NCBI RefSeq assembly: GCF_963676855.1
Contig: NZ_OY781460.1
Location: forward strand, 2,209,520-2,273,519
DNA: 64,000 bases
DNA from: an uncultured Anaeromusa sp.
GTDB taxonomy: Bacteria > Bacillota > Negativicutes > Anaeromusales > Anaeromusaceae
Direction of reading: 5' to 3'
This document shows positions 1 through 7,373 of this stretch, in pieces. How positions within the stretch are numbered: position 1 is the first letter of the stretch; each line of letters begins with the position of its first letter. The position numbers and the translations under genes are program-made. A model generated the notes under the pieces. That model was not told the origin of the DNA. It ran no database searches and worked only from the letters and a program-made list of their open reading frames with translations.

Positions 1-459
1 GCGAATGGCGCGCGTGTAATCGGTGATGTAACCTTGGAAGATAATGTTAATATTTGGCATAATGCCGTGTTGCGAGGCGATGTACATCCTATTTTTATTG
101 GCGCTAACACCAACATCCAAGATAACAGTACCGTGCATGTTATGCATGATTATCCGGCCATTATTGGACGAGATGTTACCGTAGGTCATAATGCGATTGT
201 GCATGGCTGCAAAGTGGGGAATAATTGTCTTATCGGTATGGGCGCTATTTTATTGAGTTATTGCGAGATTGGCGATAATTGTATAGTGGCCGCCGGTTCC
301 TTGGTGCCGGAGCGAAAAGTGATCCCCGCTGGTTCGTTGGTAATGGGGTCGCCGGCCAAGGTGGTTCGTTCTCTTACCGAAGAAGATATTGCAGCGTTGC
401 AGGCGTCGGCTCAATCGTATGTAGAATTAGCGGCGAAGTATATGAATAACAAGGAGTGA
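1..459 (+). CDS. gamma-class carbonic anhydrase family protein (5' partial)
   Basis: The frame is open from base 1, so the N-terminus lies outside the window. What remains is a left-handed beta-helix of hexapeptide repeats (IGANTNIQDNSTVHV, VGHNAIVHG, IGMGAILL) followed by a short C-terminal helix. Histidines in STVHVMH and VGHNAIVHG match the metal-binding histidines of the family, which may hydrate CO2 or act as an acyl/metal-binding scaffold; many members have no proven activity. The stop codon sits one base before the ndk start, so the two are probably cotranscribed. Catalytic status cannot be decided from this fragment. Confidence 0.85.
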   Translation, partial: ANGARVIGDVTLEDNVNIWHNAVLRGDVHPIFIGANTNIQDNSTVHVMHDYPAIIGRDVTVGHNAIVHGCKVGNNCLIGMGAILLSYCEIGDNCIVAAGSLVPERKVIPAGSLVMGSPAKVVRSLTEEDIAALQASAQSYVELAAKYMNNKE

Positions 460-460
460 A

Positions 461-886
461 ATGCGCATGGAAAAGACACTAGTGCTTTTGAAACCCGATG
501 CGGTGCGGCGCGGACTTTGCGGTGCTATTTTGGGCCGCTTTGAGCAGAAGGGATTGCAAGTATCAGCCCTGCGTATGCTGAACTTTAACGAGGCTTTAGT
601 ACGGGAGCACTATCAGGAACATGTGGAAAAAGCGTTCTTTCCAGAGCTTGCCGCGTATATCCTGTCAGGCCCGGTAGTGGCTATTGTTTTGACGGGGCCG
701 CGGGCTGTAGAGCAAGTGCGGCGCCTTGTGGGCTCTACTGATCCCTTGCAGGCGGGAGCTGGGACGATTCGCGGCGATTATGCGTTAAATGTAACGGAAA
801 ATGTGGTGCATGCTTCAGATAGTCCCGCTAGTGCTAGTGTAGAGATTGCGCGTTTTTTTCCAGAGTATAAAAAAGAGGGGGCATAA
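461..886 (+). CDS. ndk: nucleoside diphosphate kinase
   Basis: Transfers the gamma phosphate of ATP to nucleoside diphosphates in the cytoplasm, via a phosphohistidine. The 141-residue product has the family's N-terminal KTLVLLKPDAVRRG and the active-site signature NVVHASDS, whose histidine is the phosphate carrier; length fits the usual 135-150. A GGAG lies 4 bases before the ATG at 461 and 10 bases before a second in-frame ATG at 467, so either could be the true start. It lies between the carbonic anhydrase and the adenosyltransferase with gaps of 1 and 5 bases, which suggests an operon. Confidence 0.93.
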   Translation: MRMEKTLVLLKPDAVRRGLCGAILGRFEQKGLQVSALRMLNFNEALVREHYQEHVEKAFFPELAAYILSGPVVAIVLTGPRAVEQVRRLVGSTDPLQAGAGTIRGDYALNVTENVVHASDSPASASVEIARFFPEYKKEGA

Positions 887-891
887 GTAAG

Positions 892-1398
892 ATGAGCGTA
901 TATACGAAAACTGGTGACAAAGGTACGACAGCTCTTTTGAGCGGCGAGCGGGTGGATAAGGATTGCTTGCGCGTGGAGGCCTATGGCTCGGTTGATGAAA
1001 TCAGTTCGGCGTTAGGATTGGCACGGGCTCAGGCAATATCGGCGGAAGTAAAGGAAACTACGCTGTCGGTACAGAAGTTGTTAATGTTGGTGATGGCCGA
1101 AATGGCCAGCGTTGATGGCGCTGTATACGTAAAACCGGAAGAGATCAGCAAATTGGAAGCGGCTATTGATCGGTTTCAAGCGCAACTGCCTCCGTTGAGT
1201 TCTTTTATTATTCCTGGCGATACCGTAGCAGCTGCAGCCCTAGATTTGGCGCGAACCGTTACGCGACGAGCGGAACGTCAGTTTGTGCGTTTACGGCGAA
1301 GCGAAACTGTATCGGAAACGCTTGGTATTGTATTGAACCGGATTTCTGATTTGTGCTTTGTTATGGCTCGTTTTGAAGCGGAAGTAGCTGGAAAATAA
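892..1398 (+). CDS. PduO-type ATP:cob(I)alamin adenosyltransferase
   Basis: Adds the adenosyl group of ATP to cob(I)alamin to make coenzyme B12. The N-terminus carries the family signature YTKTGDKGTTALLSGERV (ATP site) and the EAYGSVDEISSALGLA helix; the late TRRAERQFVRL segment matches the conserved R-R-E helix. Its 168 residues are normal for a single PduO domain. It ends the small operon after ndk and is followed by a strong terminator. A second, unrelated adenosyltransferase of the CobA/CobO family is encoded at 45566-46102, so the cell appears to have two enzyme types for the same step. Confidence 0.88.
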   Translation: MSVYTKTGDKGTTALLSGERVDKDCLRVEAYGSVDEISSALGLARAQAISAEVKETTLSVQKLLMLVMAEMASVDGAVYVKPEEISKLEAAIDRFQAQLPPLSSFIIPGDTVAAAALDLARTVTRRAERQFVRLRRSETVSETLGIVLNRISDLCFVMARFEAEVAGK

Positions 1399-1417
1399 CT
1401 GTAGCTAGTTAATGGCT

Positions 1418-1460
1418 AAAAGCCCTGTTTGCAGAAGTTTTTTTGCAGGCAGGGCTTTTA
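1418..1460 (+). terminator. rho-independent terminator after adenosyltransferase gene
   Basis: Arms AAAAGCCCTGTTTGCA (1418-1433) and TGCAGGCAGGGCTTTT (1444-1459) pair over 14 of 16 positions around a T-rich loop, and the 3' arm runs into TTTTAATTTT. Confidence 0.8.
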
Positions 1461-1631
1461 ATTTTCCATAAAATCAGAAAAGCACAGCAGGAATAGTTGC
1501 ATTTGACAGAGAATTTAAAAAACATTCCACCTGTGCTTATAATAACTAAAATGTAAGGTAATTGCTCGTACCATGAAAGCCTTTGTTTAGTACTGTTTTT
1601 ACGATAAAGCAAAAAACAAGGGGGTATTTGT

Positions 1632-3704
1632 GTGAAAGAGTATCAAAGTGACAAGCTAAGGAGTGTTGGCCTCATCTCACATGGCGGCGCAGGCAAGACG
1701 TCTCTGGCGGAAGCAATTTTATTTACTGCTGGTGCAGTAACTCGCTTGGGCCGCGTAGATGAGGGGAATGCTACCACTGATTACGAGCCTGAGGAAATCA
1801 AGCGCAAAGTTACGATCAGCACTGCCTTGGCGCCTTGCGAATGGCAGGGCGGGAAAATTACCTTTCTGGATACTCCTGGTTATGCAGATTTTGTTGCCGA
1901 TGTGAAAGGCTCTCTCCGCGCGGTGGATGCAGCGGTAGTGGTTCTCTGCGCGGCATCCGGCGTGGAAGTAGACACAGAAAAGGTTTGGCGCTTTGCCGGC
2001 AGCGAAGGTTTGCCGAGATTGCTATTTGTCAATAAAATGGACCGCGAGAATGCCGATTTTGCAGGGACTTTTGCGGAGATTAAAGAAAAACTTAGCCAAC
2101 GGGCCGTACCTCTATTTTGGCCTATAGGCGCTGAAGATGAATTTTCGGGCATCATCGATGTGTTGAGCGGCAAGGCTTATTTGCTTGCAGAAGGCAAATT
2201 GACAGAAAGGCCGGTTCCCGCAGAGCTAGCAGGCACTCTTGACGATGTGCGGCAAGGTGCGTTGGAAACGATTGCCGAGACCGATGATGCTTTACTAAAT
2301 AAATATATAGAAGGTACCGAGTTGACCGATGAAGAATTGTATAGCGCGTTGCAACGTGGCATTGGTAAAGCGGAATTATTTCCTGTCTTTTGCGGTTCCG
2401 CGCAACGAAATATCGGAGTACAGCAGCTTTTAGACGGTATCAGTACGTTTGTTCCCACCGGAGCGCAACGCAGCGTTCTAGGAACAGATCCACGTAATGA
2501 GGAGCCAGTGGAACGTGTGGCGGATGATTCCTTTTCGGCATTGGTTTTTAAAACGACGGCCGATCCGTTTGTGGGTCGTTTAAGTTTCCTGCGTGTTTTT
2601 TCCGGAGCGTTGAAGCCGGACAGCACCTTGTATAATGCAAGTAAGGAAAAAAGTGAACGTATTGGCAATATTTTTACCATGCGCGGTAAACAGCAAGAGC
2701 AGCTGACTACAGCGTATGCCGGCGATATCGTGGTGGTAGCTAAGATGCAGGAAACGGCTACAGGAGACAGCCTATGCAGCAAAGAACAGCCTATTTTATT
2801 CGAGCCGATCGAATATCCCAAAGCTATGTACACAGTGGCGATTGCTGCAAAAAACAAAGGGGATGAAGATAAGCTGGGTGGGGCATTGGCTAGGATGCGC
2901 GATGAGGATCCCACTTTGCGCACTTCTAAAACTGGAGACAGCGGTCAATTGCTTCTTAGCGGTATCGGCGAGCTGCATTTAGATATCATGGCCGAGCGCA
3001 TGAAACGCAAGTTTGGCGTGGAAGTTGTGGTGAAAACGCCGAAGGTTCCTTACCGGGAAACCATCCGCAGCACCGTGAAAGTGGAGGGAAAGCATAAAAA
3101 GCAAAGTGGCGGTCATGGGCAGTACGGTCATGTATGGCTGCAATTAGATCCGCTGCCGCCGGGCCATAATTTTGAATTTGTTGATTCGATTTTCGGTGGC
3201 TCTGTACCTAGACAGTACATTCCGGCAGTAGAAAAAGGCGTGCGCGATGCCATGATGGGTGGCGTATTGGCAGGCTTTCCTCTTGTAGATGTGAAAGTCA
3301 CTTTGTATGATGGTTCCTATCATACGGTAGATTCCTCAGAAATGGCTTTCAAGGTGGCGAGTGGCATGGCTTTGAAAAAAGGCGTATTGCAGGCCAAGCC
3401 AGTTTTATTGGAGCCTATTTGCAATGTAGAAGTAAAGGTGCCGGAAAGCTGCATGGGCGATGTGATAGGGGATTTGAACAGCAAACGCGGGCGCGTGCTT
3501 GGCATGGAGCCAATCGGGCAGGGAAAAAGCCTGGTTAAGGCGCAGGCGCCCCAGGCGGAGCTCTTCCGATATGCCATTGATTTGCGTTCGATGACCCAAG
3601 GTCGCGGCTCCTTCGATATAGAATTTTCGCATTATGAAGAGGTTCCTAACAAGTTGGCGGAAACGCTGATTGCTTCTACGAAAAAAGAAGAACCAGTCAC
3701 TTGA
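1632..3704 (+). CDS. elongation factor G-like translational GTPase (EF-G2 type)
   Basis: The 690-residue product has the whole EF-G architecture: G domain with G1 SHGGAGKTS (residues 16-24), G3 DTPGY (about 80-84) and G4 NKMD (about 134-137), a beta-barrel domain II, the domain III/IV region (GIGELHLDIMAERMKRKFGVEV, then HGQYGHVWLQLDP) and domain V. The P-loop has HGGAGKTS where canonical EF-G has H(I/V)DAGKTT, which marks the EF-G-like paralogue group rather than the main translocase. The start is GTG with AAGGGGG upstream. It stands alone between two terminators. Its exact role (translocation, recycling or other) cannot be read from sequence. Confidence 0.85.
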   Translation: MKEYQSDKLRSVGLISHGGAGKTSLAEAILFTAGAVTRLGRVDEGNATTDYEPEEIKRKVTISTALAPCEWQGGKITFLDTPGYADFVADVKGSLRAVDAAVVVLCAASGVEVDTEKVWRFAGSEGLPRLLFVNKMDRENADFAGTFAEIKEKLSQRAVPLFWPIGAEDEFSGIIDVLSGKAYLLAEGKLTERPVPAELAGTLDDVRQGALETIAETDDALLNKYIEGTELTDEELYSALQRGIGKAELFPVFCGSAQRNIGVQQLLDGISTFVPTGAQRSVLGTDPRNEEPVERVADDSFSALVFKTTADPFVGRLSFLRVFSGALKPDSTLYNASKEKSERIGNIFTMRGKQQEQLTTAYAGDIVVVAKMQETATGDSLCSKEQPILFEPIEYPKAMYTVAIAAKNKGDEDKLGGALARMRDEDPTLRTSKTGDSGQLLLSGIGELHLDIMAERMKRKFGVEVVVKTPKVPYRETIRSTVKVEGKHKKQSGGHGQYGHVWLQLDPLPPGHNFEFVDSIFGGSVPRQYIPAVEKGVRDAMMGGVLAGFPLVDVKVTLYDGSYHTVDSSEMAFKVASGMALKKGVLQAKPVLLEPICNVEVKVPESCMGDVIGDLNSKRGRVLGMEPIGQGKSLVKAQAPQAELFRYAIDLRSMTQGRGSFDIEFSHYEEVPNKLAETLIASTKKEEPVT

Positions 3705-3713
3705 ACCAAACAA

Positions 3714-3741
3714 GCCCGGAGCGTATTGATACGTTCCGGGC
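3714..3741 (+). terminator. terminator after the EF-G-like gene
   Basis: GCCCGGAGCGTA pairs with TACGTTCCGGGC (one G-T pair) around TTGA, followed by a moderately T-rich stretch. It sits between the convergent EF-G-like and pgl genes. Confidence 0.75.
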
Positions 3742-3821
3742 GTGTCTGTTTGCTTTTCATTTTCATTTGTAACCCTCAATCGTACCCTCCCTCTACTCCA
3801 TTTACTCTTGTTTAAAATCCA

Positions 3822-4532
3822 TCACTTTTCCGGTGGCAAATCGCAGAAAATATGCAAATTCTGCTGCCGCAGAGCGTACGCTGGAATGGCAGCAGGCGGC
3901 AACGGGCGGTTGGGCCAGTTTTTCAGCAGCGTATGCTTGGTGGAACCTGCGGCTAAGAGGAAGATGTGTTTGCTGCGGTTTAAAAAAGGTAAGGTCAACG
4001 TCAGGCGCCTTGTGGCGTCAATGGGTGATGGTGCATCGACACACCAGCGTTGCGTGTGTAAAGAGCGACTGTAGGGAAATAGAGACGCAGTGTGACCGTC
4101 GATTCCCATTCCAAGAATTAAAATATCTGGCCCTTTAGTAGCGATATGGTTGAAAAACGAGCGAAGGTAGGTTTCGTGGCGTTCGGCGAGGCTGGCGGCG
4201 GAGCCTGTGGCGGGGTAGTAATGAATGTTCTGCAGTGGAATTCCTAGGGGATCAAGGAAAACGCGCGTGGCTGAACCGGCGTTACTGCGTGAGTCCTGCG
4301 GTAGTACGATTCTCTCATCACCCCAGAAAAAATGAATTTTCCGCCATTCTTTCTGTGAAAGCTGCGAAGATGTCAGCCAGTGCTGATAAAGAGATAACGG
4401 CGTAGAACCTCCAGATAAGAAGAGGGTGAGTGGGCGGTTTTCTTTTTGCAAGGAGTAACGAATTGTTGTCTCCAATTGTACAACTGTTTCTTGAAATAAC
4501 AGCGAAGCGTCTGGAATGCAGTGCCACTTCAT
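3822..4532 (-). CDS. pgl: 6-phosphogluconolactonase
   Basis: Hydrolyses 6-phosphogluconolactone to 6-phosphogluconate, the second step of the oxidative pentose phosphate pathway, in the cytoplasm. The 236-residue product shows the SugarP isomerase-like fold of the family: LFLSGGSTPLSLY near residue 40, HFFWGDERIV near 70, and GMGIDGHTASLFP near 140, whose GxDGHxASLFP motif is the active-site signature. Its start overlaps the end of zwf by 4 bases (ATGA), so it is translationally coupled to the preceding pathway enzyme. Confidence 0.92.
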   Translation of the reverse strand: MKWHCIPDASLLFQETVVQLETTIRYSLQKENRPLTLFLSGGSTPLSLYQHWLTSSQLSQKEWRKIHFFWGDERIVLPQDSRSNAGSATRVFLDPLGIPLQNIHYYPATGSAASLAERHETYLRSFFNHIATKGPDILILGMGIDGHTASLFPYSRSLHTQRWCVDAPSPIDATRRLTLTLPFLNRSKHIFLLAAGSTKHTLLKNWPNRPLPPAAIPAYALRQQNLHIFCDLPPEK

Positions 4533-6088
4533 AAAGATCCTCCTGGAATATTACGCCAGTTGGCAGGAGAGGAAGCAAACAAGGAAGAAGCTGCCGTAGG
4601 TCCTTGACTTCCGCAGGCATACTCATGTAGGGGTGAGTGTTGCGGTTGTTCTTGCCAGTAATCAAGAACCGGCTGAAAAACAGACCAAGCTGCTTCAATA
4701 TCATCATTACGTACAAATAAGGTTTGATCACCACAGATAGCGTCGAGTAGAAGGCGTTCGTAAGCATCCATGCTGTCTTGTTGATGATCAAGTTCTTGAT
4801 AGCGGACATGCAGTTTTAGCTGGCTCATGCAAAGTTTGGGGCCGGGGCGTTTGGCTTGGAGGTTTACATGAATGCCTTCTTCTGGTTGGATAGTGAAGAC
4901 CAAGGTGTTTTGCGTCAAATCTTGAGGTGTAAGAGGAGAGAAAATGCTGTGTGGGACTTCTTTAAAAGTAATGGCTATTTCTGTGCAGCGAGCGGCCAAA
5001 CGTTTTCCGGAACGTAGATAAAAGGGGACACCAGCCCAACGCCAATTATCAACATACAATTTGAGAGCGACAAACGTTTCCGTTGAAGAGTCCGCGGCGA
5101 CGCCGGCTTCCTCTTTATAACCGAGAGCTTTCGCAGAAGCTGTATATTGACCACGGATGACAGAGGAGGCAATGTCTTCTTCTGTCAAAGAACGGATGGC
5201 GCGCAGGACCTTAACCTTTTCGTCTCGATAGCGGTCTGCGTTAAATATGGCTGGCGGTTCCATAGCGACCATGGCCAAAAGTTGTAGCATATGATTTTGA
5301 AACATGTCCCGTAAGGCGCCGGCTTGTTCATAATAACCGGCTCTTTTTTCTATGCCCAGATCTTCGGAAACTGTAATTTGAACATGTTCAATATACTGCT
5401 GGTTCCAGAGAGGCGCGAAAAATAGGTTGGCAAAACGAGTTACTAGAATGTTTTGTACGGTTTCTTTACCTAGATAGTGGTCAATGCGGTAAATTTGTTC
5501 TTCTGTCCAATGTTGATAGAGAACATGGTTGAGAGCCAGCGCCGTAGACAAGGATGTGCCAAAAGGCTTTTCTACAATCAGACGTGACCAACGCATCGGA
5601 AAGGATGAGGTGTTTTGTGCTGCAAGACCGCAGCTGCCTAAACCAGAAACAATATCTTCCGTTAGGTTCGGAGGGGTTGCCAGATAGAAGAGATGATTTT
5701 CTTTTAATTGATGATATTCATCAAGGTGCTTTAATCTTTCTTTCAATTCTTCATAAAATGCGGGGGTGCTATAGTCGCCGGGCAGATAATCGATATGATT
5801 AAGGAATGCAGTGAGCTCAGCCTCGTTGGCAGATAAGTCGGCAGGAAGAGCTTTTTGTAAGCTCAGGCGAAATTCTTCCGGCGTATAGACGCTGCGGGCG
5901 CAACCAAGGATGTAAAAGCGAGCCGGAAGACGCCGACGCTGGTAGAGGCGCCATAAGGCGGGAAGAAGCTTCCGACGCGTCAAATCGCCGGAAGCTCCGA
6001 AAATAATCAACCCGCAGGGTTCCGGCTGCAGTTCTCCGCAAGACTTGGTGAATGGTTCACAAAGAAAAATAGCAGGAGATGCAGACAT
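4529..6088 (-). CDS. zwf: glucose-6-phosphate 1-dehydrogenase
   Basis: Oxidises glucose 6-phosphate to the lactone with NAD(P)+. The Rossmann motif GASGDLTRRK (residues 31-40) and the substrate/catalytic signature RIDHYLGKE near residue 200 are both intact, and EKPFG precedes it. The length, 519 residues, is slightly longer than usual because of an N-terminal extension of about 20 residues and a C-terminal tail. It is the first gene of a two-gene unit with pgl. A gnd gene for the next pathway step is not in the window. Confidence 0.94.
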   Translation of the reverse strand: MSASPAIFLCEPFTKSCGELQPEPCGLIIFGASGDLTRRKLLPALWRLYQRRRLPARFYILGCARSVYTPEEFRLSLQKALPADLSANEAELTAFLNHIDYLPGDYSTPAFYEELKERLKHLDEYHQLKENHLFYLATPPNLTEDIVSGLGSCGLAAQNTSSFPMRWSRLIVEKPFGTSLSTALALNHVLYQHWTEEQIYRIDHYLGKETVQNILVTRFANLFFAPLWNQQYIEHVQITVSEDLGIEKRAGYYEQAGALRDMFQNHMLQLLAMVAMEPPAIFNADRYRDEKVKVLRAIRSLTEEDIASSVIRGQYTASAKALGYKEEAGVAADSSTETFVALKLYVDNWRWAGVPFYLRSGKRLAARCTEIAITFKEVPHSIFSPLTPQDLTQNTLVFTIQPEEGIHVNLQAKRPGPKLCMSQLKLHVRYQELDHQQDSMDAYERLLLDAICGDQTLFVRNDDIEAAWSVFQPVLDYWQEQPQHSPLHEYACGSQGPTAASSLFASSPANWRNIPGGSL

Positions 6089-6104
6089 ATAAACTACCCC
6101 TATC

Positions 6105-6518
6105 TTATTCTTTTATTTCTTTTTTACCGTATGTAAAGCCAATGATTTGATCGGAAAAAATGCTAAAGTCCTGCAATTGGATACTATAAGAAGGGTTGGC
6201 GTAGGGGGTGATCTTGGCATTTTTCAAGATTATGCTGCTGGAGTTATTGATAATAATAGCTTCTTTTTGCGGCGCATTGGCTAAAAGCGTGTTGCGCAAT
6301 TCATTGCAGTCGCTAAAAAAATTATTATTATCAAGAACAATTTCACCTTCAATGGTGCCAAAATTAGTTAATAGCATAATATTTGTATCTTCGAGTTCGC
6401 CTGATGCATCCTCCTCTTTTAGGGTGTTTAAAGACATAGCGGCACAATTAATGGTGACGGCTTTCACATCAATGCGATTGGCGATAAAGCTGGGAGCCTT
6501 AGTTTTTTCGTTTTCCAA
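6105..6518 (-). CDS. protein of unknown function, 137 residues
   Basis: I do not recognise this protein. It starts with TTG, supported by an AGGAGG 8 bases upstream (6527-6533), and ends 16 bases before zwf, so it could be cotranscribed with zwf-pgl. There is no signal peptide or membrane segment. The sequence is rich in Asn, Ile and Ser (NNNFF, IIINNSSSIIL) and has two similar stretches, ITPYANPSYSIQLQDFSIF and TNFGTIEGEIVLDNNNFF, that look like beta strands. The composition is more AT-rich and Asn-rich than its neighbours, which may indicate a lineage-specific or acquired gene. Confidence 0.6.
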   Translation of the reverse strand: MENEKTKAPSFIANRIDVKAVTINCAAMSLNTLKEEDASGELEDTNIMLLTNFGTIEGEIVLDNNNFFSDCNELRNTLLANAPQKEAIIINNSSSIILKNAKITPYANPSYSIQLQDFSIFSDQIIGFTYGKKEIKE

Positions 6519-6614
6519 AATAAACGCCTCCTTTACTATGTGGTTAAATTTTAATTCGACATTAGTTTGAAAATACCTGTAGCTTAATCATCGGTAGTGC
6601 TTTCTTGTAGGCTA

Positions 6615-6643
6615 TTGACAAAGAGGCTCGGGTAACATATAAT
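6615..6643 (+). promoter_or_regulatory. sigma-A promoter of tRNA-Pro
   Basis: A consensus -35 TTGACA (6615-6620), 17-base spacer and consensus -10 TATAAT (6638-6643) lie 14 bases before the tRNA. Confidence 0.9.
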
Positions 6644-6657
6644 ACATAACGTGATGT

Positions 6658-6734
6658 CGGGGCGTGGCGCAGTTTGGTAGCGCGCTTGGTTCGGGACTAA
6701 GAGGCCGCAGGTTCGAATCCTGTCGCCCCGACCA
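6658..6734 (+). tRNA. tRNA-Pro (CGG anticodon)
   Basis: A complete 77-base cloverleaf. The acceptor stem CGGGGCG/CGCCCCG, T arm GCAGG TTCGAAT CCTGT and encoded CCA are clear. The anticodon stem CTTGG/CTAAG (with one G-T pair) presents loop TTCGGGA, hence anticodon CGG reading CCG. A consensus promoter precedes it and a terminator follows, so it is a single-gene unit. Confidence 0.95.
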
Positions 6735-6752
6735 TTAAAATTCAATACAATC

Positions 6753-6780
6753 AAGAGTCTTGCCAGTTGGCGAGGCTCTT
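6753..6780 (+). terminator. terminator of tRNA-Pro
   Basis: AAGAGTCTTGCC pairs with GGCGAGGCTCTT around AGTT, followed by TTTTTGATTTT. Confidence 0.85.
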
Positions 6781-6848
6781 TTTGATTTTAATTATGGTAA
6801 ATCTTCTAACATTCTTCTAACTTTAAACGTTTTTAATAAGCATAAGTC

Positions 6849-6995
6849 TTAATAAACATTATAACAAACAAAGTATTCGCCAGTTTCTTTGTTTGCATGT
6901 ACTTTGGTTTTAATTTTGCATTGGCCTTTTTTTTGAAAGAGTTCTTCGGCTCTAGCCAAGGCTTCTTTTAAACTCGAAACTCCAATTTCACACAT
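6849..6995 (-). CDS. 48-residue microprotein behind a Fur-type box
   Basis: A short gene starting with ATG at 6995 and ending TAA at 6849, product MCEIGVSSLKEALARAEELF followed by a charged half ending in CYNVY. GGGAGGTG (7002-7009) lies 6 bases upstream, and a good promoter with an overlapping Fur-type operator lies before that, so expression is well supported. The protein has three cysteines (positions 2, 26 and 45), an amphipathic helix in the first half, Lys-rich KIKTKVHANKETGEY in the second, and no membrane segment. I do not recognise a family. The operator suggests induction when iron (or a related metal) is low, or under peroxide stress. Confidence 0.65.
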   Translation of the reverse strand: MCEIGVSSLKEALARAEELFQKKGQCKIKTKVHANKETGEYFVCYNVY

Positions 6996-7020
6996 GCTAT
7001 ACACCTCCCAATTTTTTTAT

Positions 7021-7049
7021 AGTATAACATTATTGATAATTATTATCAA
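7021..7049 (-). promoter_or_regulatory. promoter of the 48-residue microprotein
   Basis: On the minus strand the -35 TTGATA (7044-7049), 17-base spacer and -10 TATACT (7021-7026) place transcription start near 7014, about 19 bases before the start codon. Confidence 0.75.
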
Positions 7050-7050
7050 T
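7032..7050. promoter_or_regulatory. Fur-family operator (7-1-7 inverted repeat)
   Basis: TGATAAT-T-ATTATCA (7034-7048) is an exact match to the 7-1-7 consensus known for Fur in Bacillus, and the symmetry extends to 19 bases (ATTGATAAT-T-ATTATCAAT). It covers the -35 of the minus-strand promoter, the classical position for repression. PerR and Zur recognise similar boxes, so the regulator is inferred, not proven. Confidence 0.75.
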
Positions 7051-7373
7051 ACACTAATTAATAAGACTAACTAGAATAAAAAGTAATGGGTCTTTGGTAA
7101 TAGATGGATACTGCTTGCAATAGTGTTTGCAAGCGCTATTTTAATTTGCGGCAAGCTTTAAAAAAGTCACGCTTAGCAAGAGGAGATACCTAGTAGCAGA
7201 GGGAATTTATTTTTTTCTTAAAACAGGACTTGACAAAACAAGATGAAGCTGAAGATATAAACTCAGGACTGAGATAAAGGACTTTTGGAGAGAGGGATCT
7301 TTGGACGAATGTTGAAATTAATATGAGCCTAATAAGGTGAAATTTTTACATAAAGGAGTTTGACGTAAAATAG
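7051..7373. other. AT-rich intergenic region upstream of the NlpC/P60 gene
   Basis: No coding frame is credible here. It contains the dyad at 7113-7140 and a possible weak promoter for the downstream gene (TTGACA at 7230-7235 with GATATA 18 bases later). Nothing else was recognised. Confidence 0.5.
7113..7140. repeat. overlapping inverted repeats (possible operator or hairpin)
   Basis: GCTTGCAA (7113-7120) and TTGCAAGC (7127-7134) form a perfect 8-bp inverted repeat around TAGTGT. A second, overlapping dyad at 7119-7140 (AATAGTG ... CGCTATT) is symmetric across 22 bases if G-T pairs are allowed. No T tract follows, so it is not a typical terminator. Confidence 0.45.

Noticed and set aside
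1409..1612. 67-codon minus-strand open frame between the adenosyltransferase and EF-G-like genes
   Set aside because: Covers a terminator; no ribosome site and no conserved pattern.
2177..2923. Open frame of 248 codons on the minus strand inside the EF-G-like gene
   Set aside because: It lies fully antisense to a well-supported gene, has low-complexity Ser-rich sequence and no ribosome site.
3742..4138. Plus-strand open frames opposite pgl
   Set aside because: They are antisense to the conserved active-site region of pgl and have no supporting signals.
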